Shown: one piece after another, positions 22,413-34,195 of the stretch
Numbering within the stretch: position 1 is the stretch's first letter
Layout of the letters: every line of letters begins with the position of its first letter
Assembly: GCA_963989245.1 (NCBI GenBank)
Contig: OZ022340.1
Span: forward strand, 33,002,710-33,066,709
From: Nansenia antarctica
Taxonomy: Eukaryota; Chordata; Actinopteri; Argentiniformes; Microstomatidae
Length of the DNA: 64,000 nucleotides
Reading direction: 5' to 3'
Translations under genes and position numbers: made by a program
The notes under the pieces: generated by a model
Seen by the model: the letters and a program-made list of their open reading frames with translations, nothing else
Told to the model about the DNA's origin: nothing
The model's database searches: none

Positions 22413-22425
22413 TACCAGACGGGGA
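22413..22425 (+). promoter_or_regulatory. Polypurine tract region of the BEL/Pao element
   Basis: The short purine stretch ACGGGGAG directly precedes TGTCATGG at the start of the 3' LTR. It is short but in the expected place for second-strand priming. Confidence 0.5.
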
Positions 22426-23001
22426 GTGTCATGGTTTCTTAGGTTTTCATTTTAGAGACATCTAGTGGACATTTTATGACATTACATTTGTTACTGCCTT
22501 TATTCAGTTTCGGTTTTGATTAGTCACATGACGAACATTAGTCACATGACGTGAGCACACTGTTCAGACGTGATAGCTCGTAGCAGCAGCTAGTTGAGAG
22601 GAAAGCTCCGGAGAATCTCTTTGTTTACATTCTTGCCCTGGAAAAGGCTTTGCTTGTAAGTTGCCTTTTCTTTTCTTGTTTAACTACAATGTATAATGTA
22701 TATGTTTATAAATATATAGCTTATATTATTTAAGTATAACTATTTGTATTGCTATATTGATATTATATGTTGGCTACATACTGTTGATGTTGAAAGTGTA
22801 ACAGTATAGTTTTGAGCATTACAGTAATTGTACTCTTATGTTTATTTACAGTTTTACAAAATAACCAAACGACCACTCATGTTTCTGAGGGTTGAGTAAA
22901 GAACTAAACTTTACTCCAGCGTCTGAGGATTCATTTGTGTGTCAGTGTGTGTTCGCTATCTGTGGAAGTTGCGCCCTGGTTACGCGCAGTGGGAACAGAA
23001 T
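22426..23001 (+). repeat. 3' LTR of the BEL/Pao element
   Basis: Same length as the 5' LTR and identical from about base 35 onward by eye. Ends GGGAACAGAAT before ACTAT. Confidence 0.9.
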
Positions 23002-23385
23002 ACTATTACACTTTCTACTGAATACTAATTCACTCGCACATGCTTTGTTGGACATGAATAATGTTGACTTGCACTTGACTCCTAAACCCAGATTTTATTG
23101 AATATTCATCTTCAGTTGCATTTCCTTCATGTTCATTGTCACTTACCCAGACCTGCACTACAATGGGATTATAAGGCAGAGTGAACTGTAGGGTACGTTG
23201 CAAGTATAACATGAAAAACATGTTTTAATTTTCATAGACAGTGTTCCATACTCTCCTGTGGCAAGTAATAACAAATCAAAACTTGTTTTCTCCATCTGGG
23301 CAGTTGACATTCAGTTTCTCTTTTACCTCAGAGAAAACGTGGTACACCTTTACATTTACCTCCATTAATAGTAATAGTAATAGAA

Positions 23386-24064
23386 CAAGTTAAAAAGACC
23401 AAGCTACTTGGCATTGTGCTGGATGCTAAACTTACATGGACTGATGTATGTAGTATGTAACATCAGACACTGAACCAAGTGATTCAAGCTTTAGTTCTGT
23501 CACACCTTGAGTACTGTCCAGGCATTTGGTCATCTGCTGCTAAGAAAGATCTAAGAAAACTCAAAATCGCTCAAAACAAAGCTGCTAGATTAGCTCTCCA
23601 CTGTACAATGCGTACACATGTTTTGGAAATGCATAGAAATCTCGCTTGGCTTCCTGTAGAAGATAGATTACAATCAAGTCTTCTGATCTTATTCAGGAAT
23701 GTCATTAATGACAAGAAACCACAGTACTTTTCTGACCAAGTAGTGTATATCAGAAATGAAAACAATTATCTGACCAGACAGGCCATTTCAGGACATCTCT
23801 TACCACCTAGACCTAGGACAAATCTTCTCAAATCTACTGTAATTTACAGAGCCATTACAGGAGGGAACTCTTTACCCAAGCATGTTAGTAAAACTAATTC
23901 CAAATGCACTTTCAAGAAAACAATAAAAGAGCACTTAATACAATTAACTCTGAAAGAACAATAGATGATTTATCTCGTTTGCTGATCTGTTGTATTTTGA
24001 TTTATTTATTTATTTTTCATTTATTTTGTTATTATGATGTATGTATACAATGTTTGTATGTATA
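23386..24064 (+). mobile_element. LINE fragment, reverse transcriptase C-terminus
   Basis: A frame beginning at 23,386 encodes KKTKLLGIVLDAKLTW, then stops at 23,458. After that 23,479-23,964 is open for 161 residues with LSHLEYCPGIWSS, KLKIAQNKAARLAL, RNLAWLPVEDR and a C-terminal TFKKTIKEHL. This is the region after the catalytic palm of CR1/L2-like LINEs. The tail is TTTA-rich (about 23,999-24,035). Truncated at both ends and inactive. Confidence 0.75.
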
Positions 24065-24553
24065 TAGTCGCCTGACTTGAACCCCATAGAGAATCTCTGG
24101 TGGGATTTGAAGAAGGCTGATGCAAAACGCAATCCCAAGAATATTACTAAACTGGAGGCCATTGCCCATGAGGAATGGGCTAAGATTCCTCAGGAATGCT
24201 GTCAGAAGCTGGTGTCTGGCTATGCATCATGTTTGCAGCAGGTCATAACAGCAAAAGGGTGCTCTACTAAGTACTGAAGATGTTTGTCATGAAGGGGTTG
24301 AATCATTTTGAGACTGCAGCAGTCATTAAAAGTAGCATTTTGAACTAAAGAGGGGCTAACTAAAGAGGGGTTAACTAAAGAGGGGTTAACTAAAGAGGGG
24401 ATAACTAAAGAGGGGTTAACTAAAGAGGGGTTAACTAAAGATAATTATTTCTGTTTGATGACAGCAAGACTTATTCGGTGATATTGTTACCATTTTATAC
24501 AAAAGTTGTCAAGAAATGTGTTTATTGAAAAAATCTATAAAATACTGATTACA
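24065..24553 (+). mobile_element. Tc1/mariner transposon remnant
   Basis: 24,071-24,277 encodes the last part of a Tc1-type transposase, beginning just before SPDLNPIENLWWDLKK, which is the conserved stretch around the last catalytic acidic residue. It ends CSTKY before TGA. The 3' flank continues to about 24,344 and resumes at 24,438-24,553, which contains TACAAAAGTTGTCAAG and TGTTTATTGAAAAAATC, typical of Tc1 3' regions. The N-terminal two thirds of the transposase is absent. Confidence 0.8.
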
Positions 24554-24926
24554 AAAAAGAGGGGCTAACTAAAGAGGGGTTAACTAAAGAGGGGCTAACT
24601 AAAGAGGGGCTAACTAAAGAGGGCCTAACTAAAAATGGGCTAACTAAAGAGGGGTTAACTAAAGAGGGGTTAACTAAAGAGGGGTTAACTAAAGAGGGGC
24701 TAACTAAAGAGGGGTTAACTAAAGAGGGGTTAACTAAAGAGGGGTTAACTAAAGAGGGACTAACTAAAGATGAGCTAACTAAAGAGGGGTTAACTAAAGA
24801 GGGGATAACTAAAAAGGGGCTAACTAAAGAGGGGCTAACTAAAGAGGGGTTAACTAAAGAGGGCCTAACTAAAGAGGGGCTAACTAAAGAGGGGTTAACT
24901 AAAGAGGGGATAACTAAAGAGGGGCA
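24342..24926. repeat. 15-bp minisatellite in two blocks
   Basis: The unit is AAAGAGGGGTTAACT with variants at the TT position (CT, AT). Block 1 is about 24,342-24,438 (six units), block 2 about 24,554-24,926 (about 25 units), separated by 115 bp of Tc1 3' sequence. The array seems to have grown inside the Tc1 remnant. Confidence 0.95.
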
Positions 24927-25254
24927 TCAGTGTGGCTGCATGTTATCTACATAGACTACCAACCTATATTAAACAGCGTTCAAAACCATTGGCTGCATTT
25001 CCAGTAAGTAAAGCCTGGTCCTCCAGTGTCTCCCGCCAGACTGCGACTGCATTAATACTTTAATACCCAGAGCTGGCAGAGGGTCAGGGAGTGTGGAATT
25101 GGCAGCAGCAGAAAGACTTGTGTGATGCTGATCTGGGTGATAAGCAGCCAAAAGGCCAGTCAATACATTGTGCTGAATTTAAAGCTGCCCGCTCGCAGCC
25201 GTAGTCTCTCTGTATGTGTGTGCATGCGTGCGTGCGTGCTTGTATGTGCATGCG

Positions 25255-25372
25255 GTTATTTGCAGCTCTATGCACACGTGCTTACTTACTTTTGGTTGGA
25301 GGCTAAACTGCATTTTGTTGTATAGTACTCTGCAATGACAATAAAGTTGAATCTAATCTAATAACAATATTC
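25255..25372 (+). mobile_element. LINE 3' end
   Basis: AAACTGCATTTTGTTG...GACAATAAAGTTGAATC followed by the repeated TAATCTAAT is the 3' end of a LINE with a short tail. Related ends are at about 48,865-48,921 and 54,880-54,918. No coding part is present. The stretch 24,930-25,255 before it has no recognised gene. Confidence 0.6.
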
Positions 25373-25627
25373 TGATGATTCGTTGGAGCAAATAACACAC
25401 AGTAAATGAGATAGAATTGAGATGTTTATCATACAGAAGATAATGGATATGTTACATTAGAGAGAGTATCAGTAGTTTACTTTACAGTACCATTGCGATG
25501 TGTATCAGGACAACTTCAAACTGTCCGTTGGTGTAGCCAATAGGATTCCAACAACATACAGTACACTCTGTCTATTGCCCATGCACAGGCCATGAAAAAC
25601 AATCTCTATGATGTGAGAATAACAGGA

Positions 25628-25660
<33 letters not shown>

Positions 25661-25662
25661 CA
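25628..25662. repeat. (GT)n microsatellite
   Basis: Alternating GT with one TATATG interruption. Confidence 0.9.
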
Positions 25663-27540
25663 TGGTACCATTAAATTGAATCGATGCTGAGCAGATTATG
25701 TTCCACAGCAGGCAATAGAGTAATCTAATTTTCCTAACCCGCTTACTGATATCATGGTATCCTTATTATTCAGAATCCCCTCTTGTACTACTTTTGCAAT
25801 CAAATGTGGGAGCTAAATGGGTACATAGCTATTGCTATAAAGGCTTTGATCTTGCTTTGTTTGTATGATTTTTGTTCAAATGGGTCAGTGAGGTTGGAGG
25901 ACACAGTGCTGACCATGATAGATTGGACACAGACTACTCTTGTATGTATTGAGTCAGAAACACCCCAAATGTTGATAGTGATGACGATAATGATTTTTAA
26001 AACAAGATAACCAATTTGGTATTCAGTGTTAAACTACAGTACATTACATGTTTCTGTGAGAGGAAAGTGCCCACTCAATTGTGTTGGGCCTGGATGTCTC
26101 GCAGTGGTTGATTAGTGTAAGTGTGGGATCCACACTTGCTGGGGGCTGCTGGGCCAGCTTGAAGCCTGAAGTGCATTCATCAACGTCCCTGGCAGGGGGC
26201 ACCTTTCTCAGCCTCACACTGCTCAGCTTTCAGCTCTTTTTTTTTGCTTTGGCCTTTGTTGTTTTATAAGGGAAACGGTGGCGTTTGAAGGAATATTCTT
26301 TGCAACTAATAAAAGATGCCTTCATAGTATGTGTCCTTATCATTGGAGTGAAAGGTGGTGTGATAGATAAAACTATTTTCAGAAGCCACACCACTGTTTT
26401 ATCACTTACTGACTACTTACTGCTAACAATATTTGCCTTGTATCATGCTCAACTTATCGACTGACATTTGCTCTAGCAAATGAAGGATTTGCTTGAGCAA
26501 CATCTATTGAGTTGGCTGAACACTATGCCCCTAACAATATATTTGCCTTGTATCATGCTCGTTGACTGACTTCTGTGTGAAACCTGCAGGATGCATTCTA
26601 TGACACAGATCCTTATGGAACTTGAAGAATGGGAAACATTCATCTGAGATTGTGCACTTTGTTTCCAAGGGAAATAAGTTACTGGAACAGTAGTTATTGA
26701 AGGACAAGCCAAGCAATCCTCAAACAGAATGGCCAGTTGTTGTTTTGGGGAGCAACCATTCAGTTTTTATGACCTCATCGTTCTAAAGGGGGTTTCCAGG
26801 TGTTCAATTAGGACATTACATGGAGTACTTACTTCTCATTTGCATTTAACTGCCCTGTCATAAACATTTACACAAACAGTTGTCATTATATAGACAGACC
26901 CTGTCCGTGGTGATTTGTGTTAGGTCTCTTCTTTTCTCTTTTCTGTTGTGTAATCTTCAACTAATTTACAATGTGCAATGTGTGATTACCAAATAGGAAA
27001 TCCCCCCCCTCACTCACTCTCTCTCTCCTTTTCAGGCAGGTAAACAGTGACTGGAGTGATTCCTCTCAGACTGGTCCCTCAGGTCTGAATCTGTAATCAG
27101 TCTTAGATCTCAGACATGAAAGACTTACGTACATCTTCCTCAAAATGCCCTCTAAGGTGCCACGTTCTTTTCTAAAGGATGAAGGGAAGATGGGAGGAAG
27201 AGGTTTGAAGGAAGAGATATTGTAACTTGCAATCGAACCCTCTTAATAGAATGTTGAGAGGACAATTTAACTATTTTTTTTACTATACGTCACAGAATCC
27301 TTAATACTTCACATCCGAATCATGAATCTTTCATCAAAGTCAGGAGGAACACAGAAACAAGAAAGCGAATGATCCGTTCCAACTTCTGGTCTTAATTATG
27401 AGTGCTGGTTTAAGTTTGAGCCCAAGATGATCATTCTATTATTTTAAGTGCATGTAAGGAGGAGAGTTCCTATCAAACAAATAGCATAGCAAATACAGGC
27501 CTTATAACTATGAAAGCAACTACTGTATGAGCAACCAACA
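25663..27540. other. Non-coding stretch, no gene recognised
   Basis: Reads as unique A/T-rich sequence. A 25-bp near-duplicate, ATTTGCCTTGTATCATGCTC, occurs at 26,430 and 26,538. Short ORFs have no recognisable similarity. Confidence 0.5.
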
Positions 27541-27546
27541 AAATGT

Positions 27547-28574
27547 CACACACTCTACCTATAGGTATCTGGCAGTCCCTCTCCCTTCCTCTCTCTCTTA
27601 CTAACTCCAGGAGTGGAGTCAGGTGTGTAGGAGTCAGGTGACCGGCTGGTCCTCATTACCACCTTATAGCCTTCCATAAATACCCGGTCCAGCCTTCACC
27701 ACTCTGCCAGATCGTAACTTCAGTCTACCTGTTAAGTCCCACTTCCAGCCATTGATATTATTCTACTCTGTCAGTTAGCCTGCATTCCTACCCTGTTCTC
27801 CCTTTGCCCACAGTTTTCCTGCCACCTACACCAGCCTGCCTGTCTGCCCCACCTGCCTGCCTGTCTGCCCCACCAGCCTGTCTGCCTGTTGGCCCTGTCT
27901 ACATCCCTGCCTCGCCTGATATTGCCTCACCTTACCGTCTGTCCTCCTGCCCGCCTGCCCTCTCTACTTGCCTGCACTGCCCTACCTGCCCTCTCTACCT
28001 GCCTGCACTGCCCTACCTGCCCTCTCTACCTACCTGCCTGCACTGCCCTACCTGCCCTCTCTACCTGCACTGCCCTGCCTGCCCTCTCTGTCTGCACTGC
28101 CCTGCCTGCCCTCTCTACCTGCACTGCCCTGCCTGCCCTCTCTACCTGCACTGCCCTGCCTGCCCTCTCTGTCTGCACTGCCCTGCCTGCCCTCTCTGTC
28201 TGCACTGCACTGCCCTGCCTGCCCTCTCTCCCTGCCTGCCCTCTCTACCTGCCTGCAATGCCCTGCCTGCCCTCTCTCCCTGCCTGCCCTCTCTACCTGC
28301 ACTGCCCTGCCTGCCCTCTACCTGCACTGCCCTCTCTGCCCTCTCTGCCCTGCCTGCCCTCTCTGCCTGCACTGCCCTGCCCTGCCTGCCCTCTCTGCCT
28401 GCACTGCCCTGCCCTGCCTGCCCTCTCTACCTGCCTGCCCTGCTTGCTGACCCTCCTGATCTGCCTGCTTCACTATAAAAGCTCTGCCCCTATTCCCCGG
28501 AATCAATAAATACACCCAGCTTTGGGTTTTACTCTCCATCTGCCTCTTGTGTTCTGCACTAGTCTGGTTGTCAC
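27547..28574 (+). mobile_element. Possible solo LTR containing a minisatellite
   Basis: TGTCACACACTC at 27,547 and TTGTCACA ending at 28,574 could be LTR ends. Near the right end a TATA box (ACTATAAAAG, about 28,471) is followed by AATCAATAAATAC (about 28,501), the order expected for an LTR promoter and polyadenylation signal. No exact flanking duplication was found, so this stays tentative. Confidence 0.35.
27955..28445. repeat. 27-bp C-rich minisatellite
   Basis: The unit is CCCTCTCTACCTGCACTGCC plus TGCCTGC, repeated about 18 times with deletions and variants (GTCTGC for ACCTGC). Because 27 is divisible by three, several frames stay open on both strands; these are not genes. Confidence 0.93.
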
Positions 28575-29314
28575 AAATAAAGAGAGTTGACTCAGTAGTA
28601 AGAGGGCATTGGCTGGCAACCATAGGTAACATATATGTAGTTTTACTGTCTAAACTTCCTTCCATTATCCTAATCAGCCAACATAGTGAATTCAAATCAT
28701 ATCTTTCATACAAGCACAACATTGACTTCAGAACATCAATTTCTGGGGGAAAGTAACCACACATTTCACTTTCCCCTTTGAACATCCAGAGGAAATTAGA
28801 TGCAGTATGTCCATCCACAATCCATGTTCAGCTCTGTTATGTGCTTTTCCACAAAAACAGGCATTTCCCATTGATCTTGGCTACATCAAAACAAATGATG
28901 TTGATGAGACGGACCAGAGAGGGACTACGGAATTCAATCATAAGCAGCATCAAAACATGTATTCTAGTTTAATGCTACTGTACATCTTAATACATATAAC
29001 AAGATAAAAAAATTACATTCCACATAATTTGATTATTACTTTCATTTCTTAATTAGGGTAGCACAAGAAAACATTCAATTAAATATTGAGTGACAATTAC
29101 TGTAATGAATACAGTATGTAATTCATGTTTAATGTGCTTTTGCATCTATTTTTGTGAATATCAACAGTGTTACAGTTTATCCTACTGACTTGAAGTCGGG
29201 TAGGCCTAGCTGGGGCAACATGGGTTTGTGGGAGCCACGCCTGTACTTTGCTACCACCTAGTGGACATATTTTAGATTGGAGCAAATCGCATGTGACTAG
29301 ATTGTGAAAAAGGG
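28575..29314. other. Non-coding stretch, no gene recognised
   Basis: No recognisable coding, RNA or repeat structure. Confidence 0.5.
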
Positions 29315-29322
29315 AGGTAGAG

Positions 29323-30749
29323 CAGGGGTCTTCAACCTTTTTCAACCCAAGGACCCCTTGGACGAGAGACAAACAGAACAGGGACCCCGTCCCCCACATG
29401 TACTATATATTTTTAAATGTCTCACATTTTAAAGCCTATAATAACTTTTATATTTACTTCATTCACCTTTTCTTTCAACGTATTAACCTATTTATATACT
29501 GGGTTATTAGCCTATATGTGTTTATGATTGATAAAACGTTCATGCATAATTATGATTGGTTATTATTATTGTTGTCGTTGTTGTTGTTGTTGTTGATGAG
29601 GCTTATATTTTCTGTTATTATTATTTTTCAACAATGAAACTTTTAGCTTCAGGAAGCCAGGTATGCCTACCTCAGTGAGATGACTGGCCCTGGTTGGTGG
29701 TACACAGCTTGTCTATTCTGGGGGAGATGGAGGTTGTCAGGCAGAGCATCATGTCATCCTCAGACTGCTGTCTGGAACGGTATTTGCTCTTCAGGTAGGT
29801 GAGGGAGGAGAATCCACTTTCACAAAGATAAGTTGTTGCAAAAGGCAAGAGGCTCATCGAGAACTGGGTGAGAGGCTGTGACTCTTACACATTATTGTGT
29901 GTACTGCTGTCTGTGGTTAGGTCGATCTGGTTTAGGCGTCGGATGCATTGTCTTTGCATGGAAACCGTATCCATGTCTTGTGCTTTCTCCAAGACTCAGT
30001 CTCAGAAAAGTACTTCTCAAATTGACTTTCGAGTGCCTCCAAGTGATCTACAATTGCGCATTTCACGTCAGGCGAGGGCACCGCGGAATCCGCAGATTTT
30101 TTTTTTTTTCAGCTGACGTTATGTGAGACTCTAGAATCATGGGCATCATTTATTTTGTAAATTGTTTTTGTCAAAAGTAGCTTATTATTGCCTATTAATG
30201 CTTGTACTTTACTCAATATCATTTGTGACTGCTCCTGGTGTTTCTGGACACCTCTCGGAAATGAGAAAGACGTCAAATTCGTCTTTAAAGTTTTTTTTCC
30301 TTTTTTTTTCTTCTGATTTTCGTTTTTTTAGCTAACATTCAACTCGAAGATGTGAAGTACCCACTCGTTATTTTTCCGAACAGTTTTACGTTCATTAAAT
30401 AAGTGTAATCTATAACACAATGACTTCGTTTCTTGTTGTTTGATGGGGATTCATTATCTTTGATGGGGATTTTCTGTGCTTAGTGATTTCCGGTGTAGCA
30501 ACTTTCAAATACTCATGTCGTCTTCAATTTGTTTCCGATTTCAATGTATGATGCATCATTTGAAAGCTTACAATCTGTAGTTTAAGCACATGTAAAATAC
30601 TGAAAAATGATTTCGCCTACAGGTAGCCCTTTTCATTGGGCTGTGTCACATTTGTTATATTTGTTAATTCTCACTGATTATTTTGGTGAGTATCTGCAGT
30701 ACCTCTGCGAACCCCCTAGGGGTCGCGGACCCCCGGTTGAAGACCACTG
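29323..30749 (-). mobile_element. hAT (Charlie-like) transposon, internally decayed
   Basis: The ends CAGGGGTCTTCAACC (29,323) and GGTTGAAGACCACTG (to 30,749) are inverted repeats with one mismatch. The 8-bp duplication AGGTAGAG is exact at 29,315-29,322 and 30,750-30,757. A minus-strand remnant of the transposase C-terminal dimerisation domain lies at 29,672-29,857 with TTYLCESGFSSLTYLKSKYR and RIDKLC. The rest of the transposase is gone. Confidence 0.92.
29672..29857 (-). pseudogene. hAT transposase C-terminal remnant
   Basis: About 61 residues of the hAT dimerisation domain: TTYLCESGFSSLTYLKSKYR, then SISPRIDKLC, then a stop. No catalytic residues or BED finger remain. It belongs to the element at 29,323-30,749. 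Confidence 0.75.
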
Positions 30750-30757
30750 AGGTAGAG

Positions 30758-31615
30758 GTCTCACCGAAATGTCCATGGTCGTAGTGATTACTGCGCTATT
30801 ACTACCAAAATATAGTTCTCTCTCCTACCCAACTGTATAGCCTACTATACAATGAGTATGTACAGTGTATAGTAAGACATTTGTTTTACTTCCTTTGAGT
30901 CGAAAATAATGCCTGTGTATTCAATAAATAACATATTTATAGAATTCAGTATTCTGTGAACCAATGAATGATACGAGAATTGTATTACGTGCGCAGTAAT
31001 ACTCAGGTTGAGAAGCCCTACAAATAACCTGATACAATTCGTATCGCAGACAGTTGAGATTTGAAAGAAGTCACTATGTAAGTACATCTAAGGCGTTCTA
31101 TGAGAAAATAGAGCTAGCTACATGATGTTTATTACCTTACATGCTGCCAGATAATCACTGTAAAAGTAATTAAAGAATATAAGCTTTTAATTGAGCCACA
31201 CAAGATGGTTTCAAGTCCAGTTGCCAGTTGTGATTTTAGCGAGCTAGTTTAGACAGGCCGCCTGTTCTAACGCAATGTTTACATTTTCAATAATATTAGC
31301 CAGTTAGTAATTAATACATCTAAAGCAATGAATTTTAACTGTAGACTACAGAAGCAACGATGACTCCATTAGCTAATTTATGAACTACAAAGTGGTTGTT
31401 AGTTAGCTAGCTAAGTCTTGTTTCTTGCCTCGTGCAGCACTTTGCGCCATGTGGTCACGACTGTGGTCACGACATGTGCTCGTGACTGTCTTTAATTGTG
31501 TTCCAAATGTACACGTGGTAGTCATGTCAAACTTTGCTATGTTAAAATTGTAGAATGAGAAGTTTAATTTGTATGTTTCTTCCAGTTCCATTCCAGTTTT
31601 AACCCAAACCCTAAA
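30758..31615. other. Non-coding stretch before the piwil1-like exon
   Basis: No coding match. TTCTTCCAG at 31,577-31,585 could be the acceptor of a leader intron 31 bp before the ATG. CATGTGGTCACGACTGTGGT and GGTCACGAC repeats lie at about 31,448-31,474. Confidence 0.4.
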
Positions 31616-32412
31616 ATGACGGGTCGAGCCAGAGCAAGATCGAGGGGTCGTGCACGCGGTCAAGAGACTGGGCCACCAGGGGCGGTGTCGGTGAGTTCAT
31701 TAATAATCCTTATACACATCAATTACCAACATATTGTAGGAATTAATTCTGCCCACAGGATTTCGCCGTTACGCATGGCTGTACCAACATGGCTGTATGA
31801 ATTTAGGCTACTGTAGGGTCTTGATGGTCAAATCTTATGTAAATGTATAAATTAAAATGTGTGATGTGAGAACCCCTGATCTTGGAGAGAGCAACAGCAA
31901 GACACAATAATTTGGGCAAGGGTGATCACAAAATGTCAGAGGTTTTCCGGTATGAAGATTTTATAAATTGTGTAGTGTATCCTCGATATAAATATAATAG
32001 GATGAGAATGGATCAGGCTAAATAATCCTATGATGGCATCTCTGCCAGAAGACAACAAATGTAATGCTGAATTTATAAGGTCACTATTGTATTCTGTCAC
32101 TGTAATAGTTTTTAGGCATATCATTAATTCAGTTCTGACTGTATTTGAATGCTCTTGCACTGCTAATTGAGTGGTTAAGATTACTTCACTTACCTTTATG
32201 AGTTTTCACAGTAATTTGTGGAGTGGTGTTGATATGAAACATGAGTTATTATAGGAACTGGTAAGGGCTTTCAATAAAGTATTTTTGATTACATTTGAAC
32301 GTTTTTTTTAAAGGCTCCCCCTCAGGAGGAAGCACGGCCAGTTCACTCCACTTCTGATGGTCAACTTGTGGGTCGTGGAAGACAGAAAATTGCCCCGGGA
32401 CTTTGGTCCTAA
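31616..32412 (+). pseudogene. piwil1: piwil1-like 5' exons, two exons then a stop
   Basis: Exon 31,616-31,690 encodes MTGRARARSRGRARGQETG..., the Arg/Gly-rich N-terminus of Piwil1/Ziwi proteins, whose arginines are methylated to recruit Tudor proteins. It ends at a GTGAGT donor. Exon 2 starts after AAAG at 32,314 and encodes APPQEEARPVHSTSDGQLVG, then RGRQK, another family hallmark. It meets TAA at 32,410-32,412, just before a possible donor at 32,416. No later PIWI exon was found in the remaining sequence. It lies 18 kb downstream of the 3' exons at 12.8 kb in the same orientation, so the two pieces are in reverse order for one gene. Confidence 0.85.
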
Positions 32413-32456
32413 GAAGGTGCAGTGTTCTATGGTCATTTAAAGTAGCTAATGCATAT

Positions 32457-32690
32457 TAGGGGTGCAACGGTTCTCTGTTTATATTGAACTGTATGGTTTG
32501 CCATCCACGGTTCAATATGCACCAGTGAATTTTCGGTGTATGATGCGTTCCATTGAGTCAGAGGTTGAGTTTGTCTGGAACGCAGTTGCTTCTGTAACTT
32601 GTTCAAATGTTTGTTCATGGCGAGTGGATTTGAGAGTTGAGGGAACGAAAACAGTGAACAGAAAAGTTACTGCAAGCATTGATTAATCAT
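32457..32690. mobile_element. Probable hAT end fragment
   Basis: TAGGGGTGCAACGGTTC resembles one end of a widespread fish hAT family, with an inward GGTTCAATATGCACC. The matching opposite end was not found. Confidence 0.35.
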
Positions 32691-33100
32691 GTCTTTCTGC
32701 GTATATGGTCTACCTGTCAAGCCTAAAGTGCACTTTTACTTTGAATTCTTCCTCTCCTTTACCAGTAGTCAAGCCTAACATTTTACATTTGAAATGTGTT
32801 CAATCAATGTGTTTAATGTGAAATGAGAGTGAGTGAAACTGCATTATTTCTCTGCCCTTTGTTTCCACAGATCTTCTTAAGATTATTGTTTTTTTCGGGG
32901 TCAGAAGAAGAATTGCTACTGTTCCACAAGTATGTCAACTCCACAAATGAGAACATCAGATTGAGTATTGATTACAGTCAAACAGAAATTAATTTCCTTG
33001 ATTTAAAAATCATCAAAACTGACAAAGGGTCACTTCATACCACTATTTACAGAAAGACCACAGACCGCAACACCATCCTTAGAGCGGATCGTTTTCCAGC

Positions 33101-33967
33101 TTGATCAAAAATATACCATTTGGGCAATTCCAAAGGCTGCGGCGCATCTGTGACAGGAAAGAGGATTTTGAGGAAAAGGCATGTGATATGCATCAAAGGT
33201 TCCAACAACGGGGCTACCAACCCAGCCTTCTTGATCAATCCCTCACCAAAACCAAAGCTCAGGAGAGAGCTAACCTCCTCAGACCATCACACCGAGCCCA
33301 AAAACCCAAACAGATCTATTTTGTCACTCGATACAGCAGGGAGGCGGCTCGCATCAACAACATCATAAAAAAGAACCGGAGCATCATAGAAAGTGACCCA
33401 GCTTTGCATGATGCACTCCCAGAGCCCCCGTCTGTCTCATACCAACGCGCACCCACCCTCAAGGACAAACTGGTGCGTAGTGACATGGTGCCCAAAACCA
33501 AACAGCATTGGCTATCAGCCCCTGAAGGCCATTACCAGTGTGGACACTGCAATTATTGTCAACACATGATCAGAACCAAGCACTTCACAGATACAAGTGG
33601 CTTCAGGTACCAGCTAAAGTCTTTTTCCAACTGCAACACCACATATGTTGTTTACAGGCTGGAATGTGGATGTGGTTGCTTCTATGTGGGACGCACTAAG
33701 CGTAGACTGAGGGACAGATTCGCAGAGCATGTTTATGCCATCAGAACATCCAATGACCAATATCCTATGGCTAAGCATTACCAACAGGCTGGCCATAGCA
33801 GCCCCAGTTCTTTAAAAGTGGTGGTTCTGGAAGTGGTCCACTGCTCTCGCAGAGGAGGGGACAGGCTCAAACTGCTCCTACAAAGGGAAACATTTTGGAT
33901 TTTTAAACTCAATGCCATGGTTTCCCCTGGGTTAAATGAAGACATTGATTATTCTCCATTTCTGTAA
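33101..33967 (+). pseudogene. GIY-YIG endonuclease part of a Penelope-like element
   Basis: In these elements the domain nicks target DNA to prime reverse transcription. The Y-V-V-Y...F-Y-V-G-R-T motif, the arginine in RRLRDRF and the downstream ETFWIFKLNAMV are present at about residues 175-275. The open frame is clean, but it is cut off from its reverse transcriptase by a frame change at 33,101. Confidence 0.8.
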
Positions 33968-34195
33968 TTTGTGTATGGCCATACAGCTGTTTTTAATTTT
34001 GTTTTGACATTGTTTTCAATCATATCTGTATATTGTGGTGTTTGGTTTTATTGTACATAATTGGTGTTTCATGGTACATATTTACCTGTATAACCCATGT
34101 TGACCACTAGGGTAGTCACCTCCACCAATTGATTATGATGTCACTTCCACTCATTGTCTTCATAAGTGAAATGTTTGTACCAGTACTCCATGTGC

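Larger units (their letters stand above)
15970..23001 (+). mobile_element. BEL/Pao LTR retrotransposon, apparently intact
   Basis: Two 576-bp LTRs (15,970-16,545 and 22,426-23,001) flank one long gag-pol frame (16,653-22,376). The LTRs differ at only three positions, all within the first 35 bases. Flanking ACTAT at 15,965-15,969 and 23,002-23,006 fits a 5-bp target duplication, although the LTR edges are uncertain by one or two bases. No stop, frameshift or internal insertion was seen. This is the youngest-looking large element in the window. Confidence 0.95.

Noticed and set aside
24342..24926. CRISPR-like array
   Set aside because: Units are directly adjacent with no unique spacers, and the host is a eukaryote.
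27804..28509. Long open frames of about 160-224 residues rich in Cys, Leu and Pro
   Set aside because: They are translations of a 27-bp minisatellite, open in several frames; no domain or start context supports a gene.
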